The position numbers were made by a program, and so were the translations under genes. The notes below the pieces were generated by a model. The model was not told the origin of the DNA. It searched no databases and saw only the letters and a program-made list of their open reading frames with translations. Shown one piece after another: positions 47,310-56,168 of a stretch of 64,000 nucleotides of DNA (its first letter is position 1; the number at the start of each line of letters is the position of its first letter). Origin of the DNA: Xanthomonas cissicola (GTDB lineage: Bacteria > Pseudomonadota > Gammaproteobacteria > Xanthomonadales > Xanthomonadaceae); assembly GCF_008801575.1 (NCBI RefSeq), contig NZ_VZPL01000003.1:120266-184265 (forward strand), in the 5' to 3' direction.

Positions 47310-49451
47310 TCAAAACCGAAACTGCGCACCCACCGTCCAGCTCCGCGGCGCACCGGGATACACCCACTGCTCGCTATACGAAAATGCCGCATAGCGGCGA
47401 TCGGTGAGGTTCTCGACCTTGGCATACAGGCGTAGCCGCTCGCTCAGATCGTAGTGGCCAACCGCTCGCCACACGGTGTAAGCCGGCAGCACGAAATCGG
47501 TGTTGCTATCCACCGAGCCCAGCCGCTCGCCCGTGTGCGAGACGCCCACACCCAACGCCGCGCTACGTTTGCCGGTCAGCGGCTGCTCGTAGTTCAAGAA
47601 CGCGTTACCGCTCAAGCGCGGCACATTCGGAAACCGCCGGCCTTCGGCCAGCCCGGTACTGGCGGCGGCAGCACTGCTGCGCGTCACCTGCGAATCGGTA
47701 TAGGCCAGGCCCACCGACGCGGCCAGGCGCGGGCTCAGCCTGCCGAGCAGATCCAGCTCCAGCCCTTGGCTGCGCATCTGGCCCACCGGCAGCGAAAAAC
47801 TGGTGTCGGCCGGATCCAGGCTCAATACGTTTTTCTTGTCGATGCGGAATGCGGCCACCGTGGCTTCCAGGCCATCGCCGGGCTGCACGTATTTCAATCC
47901 GGTCTCCAGCGAGCGGCTTTTCTCAGGTGCAAAGCTTTGCCCGTTGGCGCCCACACCGCTGTTGGGGCGAAAACCCGCCGCGGCACTGGCATACAGCGAC
48001 AGCGCATCGTCGACATGCAAGGTCATGCCTGCACGCGGGCTCACCACGCCGTCGGATGCGCGCTGCGTGGTGCCGCGCAGGTGGTTGTCCAGGTCTTGCT
48101 GATAATGGTCGTAGCGCAGGCCAAGCAAGGCCTTCCAGCGCGCGCCCAGATCGATCTGGTCCTGCGCATACACGCCCCACACCTGCTGGCGCTCGTCGGT
48201 ATCGGTGATGGTGGACAGCCGGCCTGGCTGTGCCACGCCATAGCGCGGCGCCAGCACATCGATGCTGTACGGCGTGGCCGCGGAACGGGCGCGCTGCTGA
48301 AAGCGGCTGTCGTCGAAGCGATTGCCATCGATGCCGAACAACACATTGTGCGTGACCCTGCCGGCCTGAAAACCGCCAAGCACTTCTGCACGCGCCGCGA
48401 TATCGCGGCCCTGGTAATCGCGGTAGCGGCGTTCGCGGCGCAAGCTGCGCTGGTCGGCCTGCAGCGTCCAGGGTTCGGTGGAAAATCCACGCATGCCACT
48501 GTCGCGGTAAGTCGCCCCACCCTGCAACGACCAGGTCTGATCCAGACCGTGCACCACGAATACCTGGTGCCCGGTGGAATGCAGGTCGATATCGCCATCA
48601 CGCGGTTCGCCGAGAAAGCGCGAGGCCGGCAGCCGGTTGGCATCGCCACCGATAGCCGTCACGCCCCGATCGAATGGCGTATGGAGACGCACCGCCTCCA
48701 GCTCATACGACACCGTCGTGTCGGGCGCCGGCATCCACAACAGCGACGGCGCCAGCAAGGTGCTGTCGCTGTCGACGGTATCGCGAAAGCTGTGTTGATC
48801 CTTGTGCATCACATTCAGACGGTACGCCACGTTCTCGCTCAGCGGGCCGGTGCTATCGATGGCCGCGCGATAGCTGTCGAAGCGGCCTGCCGATACATCC
48901 ACGCTGTGCTGCGGCTGAAACAGCGGCTTTTTGGTGACGATGTTGACGGCCCCGCCCGGCTCGCCGCGCCCGTACAACGCCGATGCCGGCCCCTTGATCA
49001 CCTCGATGCTCTGCGTGTTGGCCGCATCGCGCAGGCCGTTGTAACCGCGGCTGGCATTGAAGCCGTTGACCATGTAATCCGAACTGAAATTCGGGTCGCC
49101 GGTAAAGCCGCGCATCGAATAGCTGTCCCATAACCCGCCCAGGTTGTTGGCCTTGGTGATGCCGCTGGCCAGCTCCAGCGCGCCAGCCAGATCGGTGACG
49201 CCCGCATCTTCGAGCAAGGTCCGGTCGAGCACCCGCGCACTGATCGGCAGATCACGCAGCGACGCATCGGTCTTGGTGGCACCGGTAATGCTCAGCGCGC
49301 GATAAGGGGTGTACTGGCTGCGCACCTGCACCGCATCCAAATCGCGCGCCTGCGACTGCGCAGCCTGCGCGCAGGCAATGCCGCAGGCGCAGGCCAGCAG
49401 GCTGAGCAAAGGGAGCGCGTGCAGCATGCGGCGGCGCGGGAACACGGGCAT
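47310..49451 (-). CDS. TonB-dependent outer-membrane receptor
   Basis: This 713-residue receptor has a signal peptide (LLSLLACACGIACAQAA), a plug domain (DLPISARVLDRTLLEDAGV, GEPGGAVNIVTKKP) and a 22-strand barrel ending in VGAQFRF with the terminal Phe. The sequence is of the siderophore-receptor type (FhuA/FecA-like), with the TonB box probably near DAVQVRS. It is the last gene after the ABC transporter genes, 85 bp downstream. The candidate Zur box ahead of the ABC genes suggests a zinc or metallophore substrate rather than iron (inference). Confidence 0.93.
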   Translation of the reverse strand: MPVFPRRRMLHALPLLSLLACACGIACAQAAQSQARDLDAVQVRSQYTPYRALSITGATKTDASLRDLPISARVLDRTLLEDAGVTDLAGALELASGITKANNLGGLWDSYSMRGFTGDPNFSSDYMVNGFNASRGYNGLRDAANTQSIEVIKGPASALYGRGEPGGAVNIVTKKPLFQPQHSVDVSAGRFDSYRAAIDSTGPLSENVAYRLNVMHKDQHSFRDTVDSDSTLLAPSLLWMPAPDTTVSYELEAVRLHTPFDRGVTAIGGDANRLPASRFLGEPRDGDIDLHSTGHQVFVVHGLDQTWSLQGGATYRDSGMRGFSTEPWTLQADQRSLRRERRYRDYQGRDIAARAEVLGGFQAGRVTHNVLFGIDGNRFDDSRFQQRARSAATPYSIDVLAPRYGVAQPGRLSTITDTDERQQVWGVYAQDQIDLGARWKALLGLRYDHYQQDLDNHLRGTTQRASDGVVSPRAGMTLHVDDALSLYASAAAGFRPNSGVGANGQSFAPEKSRSLETGLKYVQPGDGLEATVAAFRIDKKNVLSLDPADTSFSLPVGQMRSQGLELDLLGRLSPRLAASVGLAYTDSQVTRSSAAAASTGLAEGRRFPNVPRLSGNAFLNYEQPLTGKRSAALGVGVSHTGERLGSVDSNTDFVLPAYTVWRAVGHYDLSERLRLYAKVENLTDRRYAAFSYSEQWVYPGAPRSWTVGAQFRF

Positions 49452-49536
49452 CGGGCAGAACTCCTGAAGCGCCCCGGCGCAGTCTGTCCGGGGCGCAAGT
49501 AAAAGACGCAAGGCAAAAGGTGACACGCGGGCACCG

Positions 49537-50805
49537 CTATGAAGCAGGGCCGGCCGCTGTTTCGAAACGTGGCGCTCGCCCGAAATCGTCGCGCGTGAAC
49601 GGGCGGTCGCGAAACAGATAGCCGTAGTAGAACGTGCGCAGCGCCCGGTGATAGGCCCGAATGCGATCCTGATACGCCAGCTGTGCCTGCAGATCGGTGC
49701 CGGCCAGGCGCGTCAACGCCGCCTGCAACGCAACCGGCGGCAGCACGCTGGCCACGCGTTGCGCCAACGCTTCGCGACGCTGCAGCCCCTGGCGATACGC
49801 TGCCACCTGCGGCGCCACCTGTTGGTCGCCATTTTCATGGAATGCGAAGTACCACTTGTAGTGGAACGCCGTCGTCAGCGGCGCCGAATCGGCCCATTGC
49901 CGATTGCGCGCGTAGAACGCCTGCATGGTGTCCTGCCGCGGGATGTCCCAGGCATGGTTGACCGCCTCGCGCTGCAACCGCGCGATCTCGGTACCCTGGT
50001 TGACCGGCACCGCCTGATTGATCTCCACGTGCGCCAGCGCTGGCGCCACCAGCGCCAGCACGACCCAGCAGGTGGCCAACGCTGTGGCATGCGCCGCAGG
50101 CCGCCACTGGATGCGCCCGACCAGCACCGACAGCAGCACCCAGAACAACAGGTACGCGCCGCCCAGTGCCAGCACCGCCAGTTGCTGCAGCCACGGCACC
50201 GCGTTGAACGTGGCGAACATGACGAACGGCACGCTCAGGCACACGAGCACCGCCGCTGCGCGCACCACCACGCGCCGCACCAGCAGCGCAGCGCCCGCAC
50301 CGGGCAGTGCGGCAAGCATGCGTGCACGCCCCGCTTCGCGCTCGCCCGAATGCAGATCGAACAGCAGCGCAATCACGAACAGTGGCAGCAGGAACACCAG
50401 CACGAACGCGTAGTCGAAGCGGCCAGCCAACGCGAGCTCGGGGTTGTAGCTGTCGCCGTCATGGATCTGCGCTTCCAGCCCCAGCGCGCGCACGCGCAAG
50501 ATATACGGCGAGACATCGCGCATGCCGACCGCCGCAAACGCCAGTGGCGATGGCAGGTCCCAGGTGGGGTGGAAGCTGTAATAGGCCGCGCTGCCGGCAT
50601 CGTTGGAACGCGCCACGTAGTCTTCCACCGCGGCGCTGTCTTCGCGCTGCAGCGCTGCAATCCTGGCGATGTCGTCGCGCTGCGTCGCCATCACGTGTTG
50701 CCCGGACAGCAGGCTGCACACGGTGAGCAGCGCAAGCAACAGCAACCCGGCGAGCGCCGCACGTGCGCGCAGCAGCAACAGCAGTTCGTATTTCCACAGC
50801 ACCAT
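49537..50805 (-). CDS. ABC-2 type permease, second subunit (DUF3526)
   Basis: This 422-residue membrane protein has an N-terminal helix (LLLLLRARAALAGLLLLALL), a long periplasmic domain of about 110 residues, and a block of helices (FVLVFLLPLFVIALLFDL, LVCLSVPFVMFATF). It starts at ATG 50805 inside a TGATG junction with the upstream permease. A second external domain follows (HAWDIPRQDTMQAFYARN). The layout with large extracytoplasmic loops is that of DUF3526 ABC permeases. With the ATPase and first permease it forms one transporter. Confidence 0.86.
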   Translation of the reverse strand: MVLWKYELLLLLRARAALAGLLLLALLTVCSLLSGQHVMATQRDDIARIAALQREDSAAVEDYVARSNDAGSAAYYSFHPTWDLPSPLAFAAVGMRDVSPYILRVRALGLEAQIHDGDSYNPELALAGRFDYAFVLVFLLPLFVIALLFDLHSGEREAGRARMLAALPGAGAALLVRRVVVRAAAVLVCLSVPFVMFATFNAVPWLQQLAVLALGGAYLLFWVLLSVLVGRIQWRPAAHATALATCWVVLALVAPALAHVEINQAVPVNQGTEIARLQREAVNHAWDIPRQDTMQAFYARNRQWADSAPLTTAFHYKWYFAFHENGDQQVAPQVAAYRQGLQRREALAQRVASVLPPVALQAALTRLAGTDLQAQLAYQDRIRAYHRALRTFYYGYLFRDRPFTRDDFGRAPRFETAAGPAS

Positions 50806-52241
50806 CAGCGCGCCACTCCCACACCTCGCCCGGCTGCCACCAGCATGCACAGCGCAGCAAGCAGCCAGGCCCCGATCAGGCCGAACGCCGCACCTGCCGT
50901 ACCGATCACCTCGGTCGCCGACGCCGGCTGGAAGGCGAACACCGGAATCTCATGCCAGTGCTCGGACGAAATCCGCTTGCGGCGATCGGCGCCTGCGTCC
51001 TGTGCGGTGTCGTCGGCCATGCTGACCGCGTCGGCCTGCAGTTGGTTGAGCTGCTGCACCAGCGTGTAGCGGTAGTGCTCGGCCTGCGCCAGGAACCGCA
51101 GATGCGCGCGCAGGTCGGTTTCCGCCAGCGTCATTGACACCTCGCGCAGCGCCACCGTCGGGCTGAGCAACGCAAATGTGCGTACCAGCAGGTTCTGTTG
51201 CTGCTGGATGGACGCATCGCGGCCTGCATACCGCTCGAACAGGCTTGCGCTCAGCCGCTCGCCTTCCAGTGCCAGCAAGCCCTTGTAGTTCACCGGCAGG
51301 TCTTCCACGCGCTGCACGCCGTAACGGGCCAGCGTCTGCTGCTTGAATTGCGCAAAGTGCGGGTCGTCCGGATTGTGGCTGTCGCCGAGCGTGCGCAGAT
51401 CGCGCTGGATCGCCACATCGGTTTCCAACCGGGTCGGCAGGCGGTACGCGGCACTGGCCGCGTCCGGCGCCACGCGCGGCACCAGCAAGGCCAGCCACAC
51501 CCACACCGCCAGCGACACCAACAGCGCATCGCGGCCGCGTCGGCACAGCATCGACACCACCAGCACCAGCGCACACCACACCAGCAGATACGCGCCATAG
51601 GCCAGCACCAGCAGCGCCACCAGCGGCGCTTGCCCTGGCAACAACGCAATCGGTGCCAGGCCGATCAAGGCCGGCAGCAGGCAGGCGCCGGCCACCGCCG
51701 CCAGCGCGAGATATTTGCCGCCGAGCAACTGCCGGCGCGTGGCGCCCTGCAGCAACAGCGCGCGCAAGGTGCCGGTTTCCTGCTCGCGCGCCACTGCGCC
51801 ATAACCCAGGAAGACCAGCATCAGCGGCGCCAGCACTTGCAGCACGAAGGCGGGCGTCAGCTGACCGAAACGCACCAGCAACGAACTCTGACGCACATCG
51901 CCGAAGTTGGCAGTGTTCTGGCGGTGCCCTTCCAGAAACATGCTGTTGCCGGTGAACGCATCCACGCCGGAATCGAATGCAGCCAGCGCCGGCAACGGGC
52001 GATAGATGAAATGGCCGTAGTGCACCACGCGGTGCGGATGCCGGTCCGGCTGTGCTTCGAACGCCTGCTGCGCTGCCTGTTGCTGCCGCGCGCGGAAATC
52101 GGCCACTTCGCGCTGGTGGTGCGCAGCGGTCAACGCCGCCACCAGGGTGAGCAACATCAGCAACACCACGCCAATGGCCGCGGACCGGTTGCGCGCCATA
52201 TAGCGCAGTTCTTCGCGCGCGACCAACAACACCGGATTCAT
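50805..52241 (-). CDS. ABC-2 type permease, first subunit (DUF3526)
   Basis: This 478-residue membrane protein has an N-terminal helix (AAIGVVLLMLLTLVAALTA), a large extracytoplasmic loop, a helix block starting at FVLQVLAPLMLVFLGYGAVA with the ABC-2 motif REQETGTLRALLLQG, and a second large loop. It is paralogous to the next permease in layout. ATG 52241 lies ten bases after the stop of the ATPase gene. Like NosY-type permeases it may work in maturation or export rather than simple uptake; the direction is unknown. Confidence 0.88.
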   Translation of the reverse strand: MNPVLLVAREELRYMARNRSAAIGVVLLMLLTLVAALTAAHHQREVADFRARQQQAAQQAFEAQPDRHPHRVVHYGHFIYRPLPALAAFDSGVDAFTGNSMFLEGHRQNTANFGDVRQSSLLVRFGQLTPAFVLQVLAPLMLVFLGYGAVAREQETGTLRALLLQGATRRQLLGGKYLALAAVAGACLLPALIGLAPIALLPGQAPLVALLVLAYGAYLLVWCALVLVVSMLCRRGRDALLVSLAVWVWLALLVPRVAPDAASAAYRLPTRLETDVAIQRDLRTLGDSHNPDDPHFAQFKQQTLARYGVQRVEDLPVNYKGLLALEGERLSASLFERYAGRDASIQQQQNLLVRTFALLSPTVALREVSMTLAETDLRAHLRFLAQAEHYRYTLVQQLNQLQADAVSMADDTAQDAGADRRKRISSEHWHEIPVFAFQPASATEVIGTAGAAFGLIGAWLLAALCMLVAAGRGVGVAR

Positions 52242-52251
52242 ACGTGCAGCC

Positions 52252-52974
52252 TCACGCAGCGCGATCCTGCGGGCGCGCGAAACGCGCATGCAGGGTGCGC
52301 ACATCAAAGCCGCTGTCGCCGGCACCGATCTCTTCGGCAATCCGACCGTTTTCCAGAAACCCGATGCGGTCGGCCACATCCACCGCACCGAGCAGATCGT
52401 GGGTGACCATCAGCACCGCAGCGCCGCGTTCGCGCACGCTGCTGACCAAGCGATTGAAGTCGGCAATGGCGCGCGGGTCCAGCCCGGAGGTGGGCTCGTC
52501 CAGCAGCAGCACCGGCACCTCGCGCACTGTGGCCACGGCAATGGCCACCTTCTGCCGCATGCCCTTGGAGAACCCTGCCAGCCGTTGCGCCCAGGCATCG
52601 CGCTGCAGGCCAGCGGCCGCAAACGCCTCGCCAATGGCGGCCTGGCTGCGGCGCTGGCCGGCCAGGGCGAGTAGATAGTCGGCATTTTCCAATGCGCTCA
52701 GATGCTCGTAGAGCGCCACGTTTTCCGGCAGATAGGCCAAGCGCGCACGCGCCTTGCCGGGGTCGGCGACCGGGTCCACCGCGTCCACGCGCAAGCTGCC
52801 GCAGACGGGTTTGACGAAGCCCAGCAACGTGGACAGCGTGGACGACTTGCCGGCGCCATTGCCGCCCAGCAAGGCGTAGACAGTGCCGGGCGCGACACCG
52901 AGGTTCAGCCCCTGCAGCACCGCGCGGCCGCGGTAGGCCACGTGCAGGTCGGAGATTGAGATCGCGTGGGTCAT
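52252..52974 (-). CDS. ABC transporter ATP-binding protein
   Basis: This 240-residue ATPase has Walker A GGNGAGKSST, Q-loop YLPENVALYEHLS, signature GFSKGMRQK and Walker B VLLLDEPTSGLDP, followed by the H-loop VTHD. The signature is of the CcmA/NosF type, which fits the ABC-2 permeases downstream. It is the first gene of the operon and starts 35 bases from the candidate Zur box. The operon order is ATPase, two permeases, TonB receptor. Confidence 0.93.
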   Translation of the reverse strand: MTHAISISDLHVAYRGRAVLQGLNLGVAPGTVYALLGGNGAGKSSTLSTLLGFVKPVCGSLRVDAVDPVADPGKARARLAYLPENVALYEHLSALENADYLLALAGQRRSQAAIGEAFAAAGLQRDAWAQRLAGFSKGMRQKVAIAVATVREVPVLLLDEPTSGLDPRAIADFNRLVSSVRERGAAVLMVTHDLLGAVDVADRIGFLENGRIAEEIGAGDSGFDVRTLHARFARPQDRAA

Positions 52975-53009
52975 TGACGAATTGAAGGGCGTGGACGCGG
53001 GTGCATCAA

Positions 53010-53032
53010 GAAATGATACGTTATCACATTGC
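53010..53032 (-). promoter_or_regulatory. Candidate Zur box upstream of the ABC/TonB operon
   Basis: The 23-base element is an imperfect palindrome with a perfect core TGATA-CGT-TATCA at 53014-53026. Compared with the gammaproteobacterial Zur consensus (halves GAAATGTTATA and TATAACATTTC around one base), I count 17 of 22 matches. It lies 35 bases upstream of the ATPase start, where a repressor would block transcription. The match was made by eye. Confidence 0.6.
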
Positions 53033-53161
53033 CTACACCGCTAAAATCCGCCCGCCGCCGCGGGCAAGGCCTGACCGTCACGGACTTAGCGCCGCGCATT
53101 GCGCCTGCGGCAGCGCCTTGCGGCGCGAACGTCCAGCCAGGCGCCTGCGCCGACACGGCTG

Positions 53162-53197
53162 ACCGGCACCGGCACCGGCACCGGCACCGGCACCGGC
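53162..53197 (+). repeat. Hexanucleotide tandem repeat (ACCGGC x6)
   Basis: Six perfect copies of ACCGGC followed by ACA. It lies in the leader of the M14 peptidase gene, between the candidate Zur box and ATG 53243. If an upstream in-frame start were used it would encode a Thr-Gly repeat. Copy number could change promoter or leader spacing without shifting a frame. Confidence 0.9.
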
Positions 53198-53242
53198 ACA
53201 AGCAGCAACCGTCGCCCACCACTCGAGACCCTCATACCCCAC

Positions 53243-55096
53243 ATGACCTTCGCAACGCGCAGCTCTAATCCGCCCAATGCTTTCCCTGTCTCCGACCGCC
53301 ACGCTGTCGCTCATGCCAAGGCCTGCAACACCGCACGCAGCACCCGACGCAGCGCCAGAGTGCTGGCCATCGCGCTGTTCGCTGCCGCCCAGCTCGACGC
53401 GCAGACCATCGATACCAGTGCTCCGTTGCCGCCGGTCCGCGCGTGGCACGGTGCGAGCGAGGCATTGATCGTGTCGCCCGACGATCCGTGGATCACGCCG
53501 GCCGAGCGCAGCGATTTCGTCAGCACGCCCAGCGACGCGCAAACGCGTGCGTGGTTGCATCGGCTGGTCGCCGCCTCGCCGCTGCTGTCGCTGGAGGTGT
53601 TCGGCAAGACCAGCGAAGGGCACGATCTGCTGCTGGTGCGCGCGCGCAAGGGCAAGCCCGGCAAACCGGTCGTGCTGGCACAGGCCGGCATCCACGGCGG
53701 CGAGATCGATGGCAAGGACGCCGGCCTGATGCTGCTGCGCGATATTGCACAACGCGGCAAGGACGATCTGCTGGACGAGGTAGATTTCGTGTTCGTCCCC
53801 ATCCTCAACAGCGATGGGCACGAACAACGCGGCCCACTCATCGGCGCCGCATTGCGCGGCCCGCAGCAAATGGGCTGGAATACCACCACGCACGGCATCA
53901 ACCTCAATCGCGACTATCTGAAACTGGAAGCGCCGGAGACGCGCGCGATCGTCAAGCTGCTGCACACGCTCGACCCCGCGTTGTATATCGACCTGCATGT
54001 CAGTGGCGGGCTCGATCATCAGTACGACATCACCTTTACCTTCGCCGGCTGGGGCACCTATGCGCGTTCGCGCGCCACTGCCGGCTGGCTGCAGCGGCGC
54101 TTCACGCCAGCCGTCGACGCCGCGCTGCGCCGCCAGGGTCATGAACCTGCGATCTACCCCAGCCTGATCGACGAAGACGCGCCGCGCTCGGGCTTGCGCC
54201 ATTCGCCCGAAGGCCCGCGTTATTCCACCGGGTATGGCGACTTTGCCGGCATCCCGACCGTGCTGGTGGAAAACCACCGCTTGAAGGCATACCGGCAACG
54301 CGTGCTCGGCGATTACGTGCTGCTGGAAGAAGCCCTGCGCGTGGTCGGCCGCGACGCACACGCCATCGAGGCCGCCAAGCGTGCCGATCGCGCGGCGCGC
54401 CCGCAGGCATTGATGGTGGCGCGGGAACGCCTGCCGCAGCCGATCGACCACATTCCGTTCAAGGGCGTGACCTACACCCGCGCCCTGTCGCCAGTGTCCG
54501 GCCGGCCGGAATTACGCTGGGAAGGCCGCGACGAAACCTGGTCGATGCCGGTCATCGGCTACCGGCAGACGCAGGCCGTGCAGTACCCGGTGGCCTGGTG
54601 GATTCCGCCCGGCAACGACGATGTACTCGCCTTGCTCGATGCGCATGGCATCCACTACGACCGTCTGCACCAGCCAGCCCGGCGCGCGGTGCAGCAGATA
54701 CGCATCACCAAGACCGGCAGCGATCAGGTCCCGCACACCCACGACGTAGAAGAAATCTTTCCCGCCGGCAGCGTCCGCGTGCCCGCCGATCAACCGATGC
54801 GCATGTTGGCCGCCGCCTTGCTGGAACCGCGCAGCAGCGATTCGCTGCTGGCCGGCGGACGTTTCCGCAACGCCGGCAGTCCCGACAGCGGGTTGTATGC
54901 CACCGAGCTGGTTGAATTCAGCGAACGCATGCTGCGCAGCGATGCTGCGTTACGCAGCGCGTTCGAGCAAAAACTGGCCAACGATGCGGCGTTCCGCGCC
55001 GATGGCGATGCCCGCCTGCAATGGGTCTACGCACGCTCGCCCTACGCGGCGATCAGCGGCTGGCGGTATCCGGTGCGGCGCGAAGTGATGCAATAG
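53243..55096 (+). CDS. M14-family zinc carboxypeptidase-like protein, exported
   Basis: This 617-residue protein has a signal-like segment after a basic stretch (RVLAIALFAAAQLDAQT), then an M14 peptidase domain. Zinc ligands are the HxxE motif in AGIHGGEIDGKDAG and the later His in YIDLHVSGG; the substrate Arg/Asn region NLNRDYLKLEAPE is also visible. The C-terminal 300 residues form an extra domain. ATG 53243 is preferred over frames running through the tandem repeat. It is divergent from the zinc-type ABC operon, so zinc-responsive control is conceivable (inference). Confidence 0.88.
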   Translation: MTFATRSSNPPNAFPVSDRHAVAHAKACNTARSTRRSARVLAIALFAAAQLDAQTIDTSAPLPPVRAWHGASEALIVSPDDPWITPAERSDFVSTPSDAQTRAWLHRLVAASPLLSLEVFGKTSEGHDLLLVRARKGKPGKPVVLAQAGIHGGEIDGKDAGLMLLRDIAQRGKDDLLDEVDFVFVPILNSDGHEQRGPLIGAALRGPQQMGWNTTTHGINLNRDYLKLEAPETRAIVKLLHTLDPALYIDLHVSGGLDHQYDITFTFAGWGTYARSRATAGWLQRRFTPAVDAALRRQGHEPAIYPSLIDEDAPRSGLRHSPEGPRYSTGYGDFAGIPTVLVENHRLKAYRQRVLGDYVLLEEALRVVGRDAHAIEAAKRADRAARPQALMVARERLPQPIDHIPFKGVTYTRALSPVSGRPELRWEGRDETWSMPVIGYRQTQAVQYPVAWWIPPGNDDVLALLDAHGIHYDRLHQPARRAVQQIRITKTGSDQVPHTHDVEEIFPAGSVRVPADQPMRMLAAALLEPRSSDSLLAGGRFRNAGSPDSGLYATELVEFSERMLRSDAALRSAFEQKLANDAAFRADGDARLQWVYARSPYAAISGWRYPVRREVMQ

Positions 55097-55117
55097 CGCC
55101 GCGCATGCCTGTGGCGC

Positions 55118-56044
55118 TCACCGCGGTGCGGGTGCCATCACTGGGGCATGCTCGGCCATCAGTGCAATCACCCAATCGATGAACACGCGCAGCTTGGCGC
55201 TGACATGGCGGTTGGGCGGGAAGGCGATCGACAGCGGCATCGCTTCCAGCTGCCAGTCCTGGAAGATCGGCACCAGCTCGCCGCTGGCGACATGCGCGTT
55301 GGCCATATACACCGGCAGCCACAGCACACCCATGCCGGCCAGACCGGCGGCGAGATAGGCATTGCCATCGTCGGCGGCCACTACGTGGCGGCCGTGCACG
55401 CGCACCGCTTCGTCGCCGCGTTGCATCACATACGGCACGGTCGTGCTGCTGCCCCAGCGCATGAAGCCGACGCAGCGATGCCGGGTATTCTCCAGTTCCG
55501 TCGGGTGCGTCGGGGTGCCCAACCGCTGCAGGTAATCGGGCGCTGCATACACGCCGGCCTGCAGGTCGCCCACGTGACGCGCAATCAGCGACTGGTCGGT
55601 GATGGCGCCGCCGCGTATCACGCAATCGACGTTTTCGCCGATCAGATCCACGCGGCGGTCGCTCACGCCCATGTCCAGCTGGATCTGCGGATAACGTGCA
55701 TGGAATGTCGGCAGCGCCGGCATCAGGATCAGCCGCGCCAACGGGCTGGGCACGTCCACGCGCAGGCGCCCGCGTGGCGAGGTGGCTGCAACGGACAGGC
55801 TGGTTTCGGCATCGTCCATGTCTGCCAGCAGGCGCAGCACGCGCTCGTAATAGGCCGCGCCATCGGCAGTGACCTGCACCCGGCGCGTGGTGCGATTGAG
55901 CAGCTTCACCCGCAGGCGTGCCTCCAGCTGCTGGACCAGCTGGGTCGCGCTGGCGCGGCTCATGTGCAGGTGTTCGGCCGCCTTGGTGAAACTGCCGGTC
56001 TCGACCACGCGCGCAAACGCCCGCATTGCATCGAATCGATCCAC
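55118..56044 (-). CDS. LysR-family transcriptional regulator
   Basis: This 308-residue regulator starts at GTG 56044 (VDRFDAMRAFARVVETGSF) with GGGAG six bases upstream. The helix-turn-helix is SFTKAAEHLHMSRASATQLV and the wing is LLNRTTRRVQVT; the rest is a CrgA/DmlR-type effector domain. It is divergently transcribed from the RidA/NucA chimera with 124 bp between. A LysR gene next to a RidA gene is a common pair, so it probably controlled the original ridA gene. Confidence 0.92.
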   Translation of the reverse strand: MDRFDAMRAFARVVETGSFTKAAEHLHMSRASATQLVQQLEARLRVKLLNRTTRRVQVTADGAAYYERVLRLLADMDDAETSLSVAATSPRGRLRVDVPSPLARLILMPALPTFHARYPQIQLDMGVSDRRVDLIGENVDCVIRGGAITDQSLIARHVGDLQAGVYAAPDYLQRLGTPTHPTELENTRHRCVGFMRWGSSTTVPYVMQRGDEAVRVHGRHVVAADDGNAYLAAGLAGMGVLWLPVYMANAHVASGELVPIFQDWQLEAMPLSIAFPPNRHVSAKLRVFIDWVIALMAEHAPVMAPAPR

Positions 56045-56168
56045 CACTGCTCCCGCGGCCAAGATTGTTTGGATTCTACAAACAGTGTTGGCCGATGCTG
56101 CCGATTTATCGCCATCGCGCACGCGCCTACCGTGGGCCTCCATTCTATGCACTTCGATGGAGAGTCCC

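Noticed and set aside
47454..49133. Long plus-strand frame over the TonB receptor gene
   Set aside because: Antisense shadow; the minus-strand receptor has a signal peptide, plug and barrel end.
53162..53197. Short tandem repeats considered as a CRISPR or attachment site
   Set aside because: Six-base units without spacers; a simple-sequence repeat.
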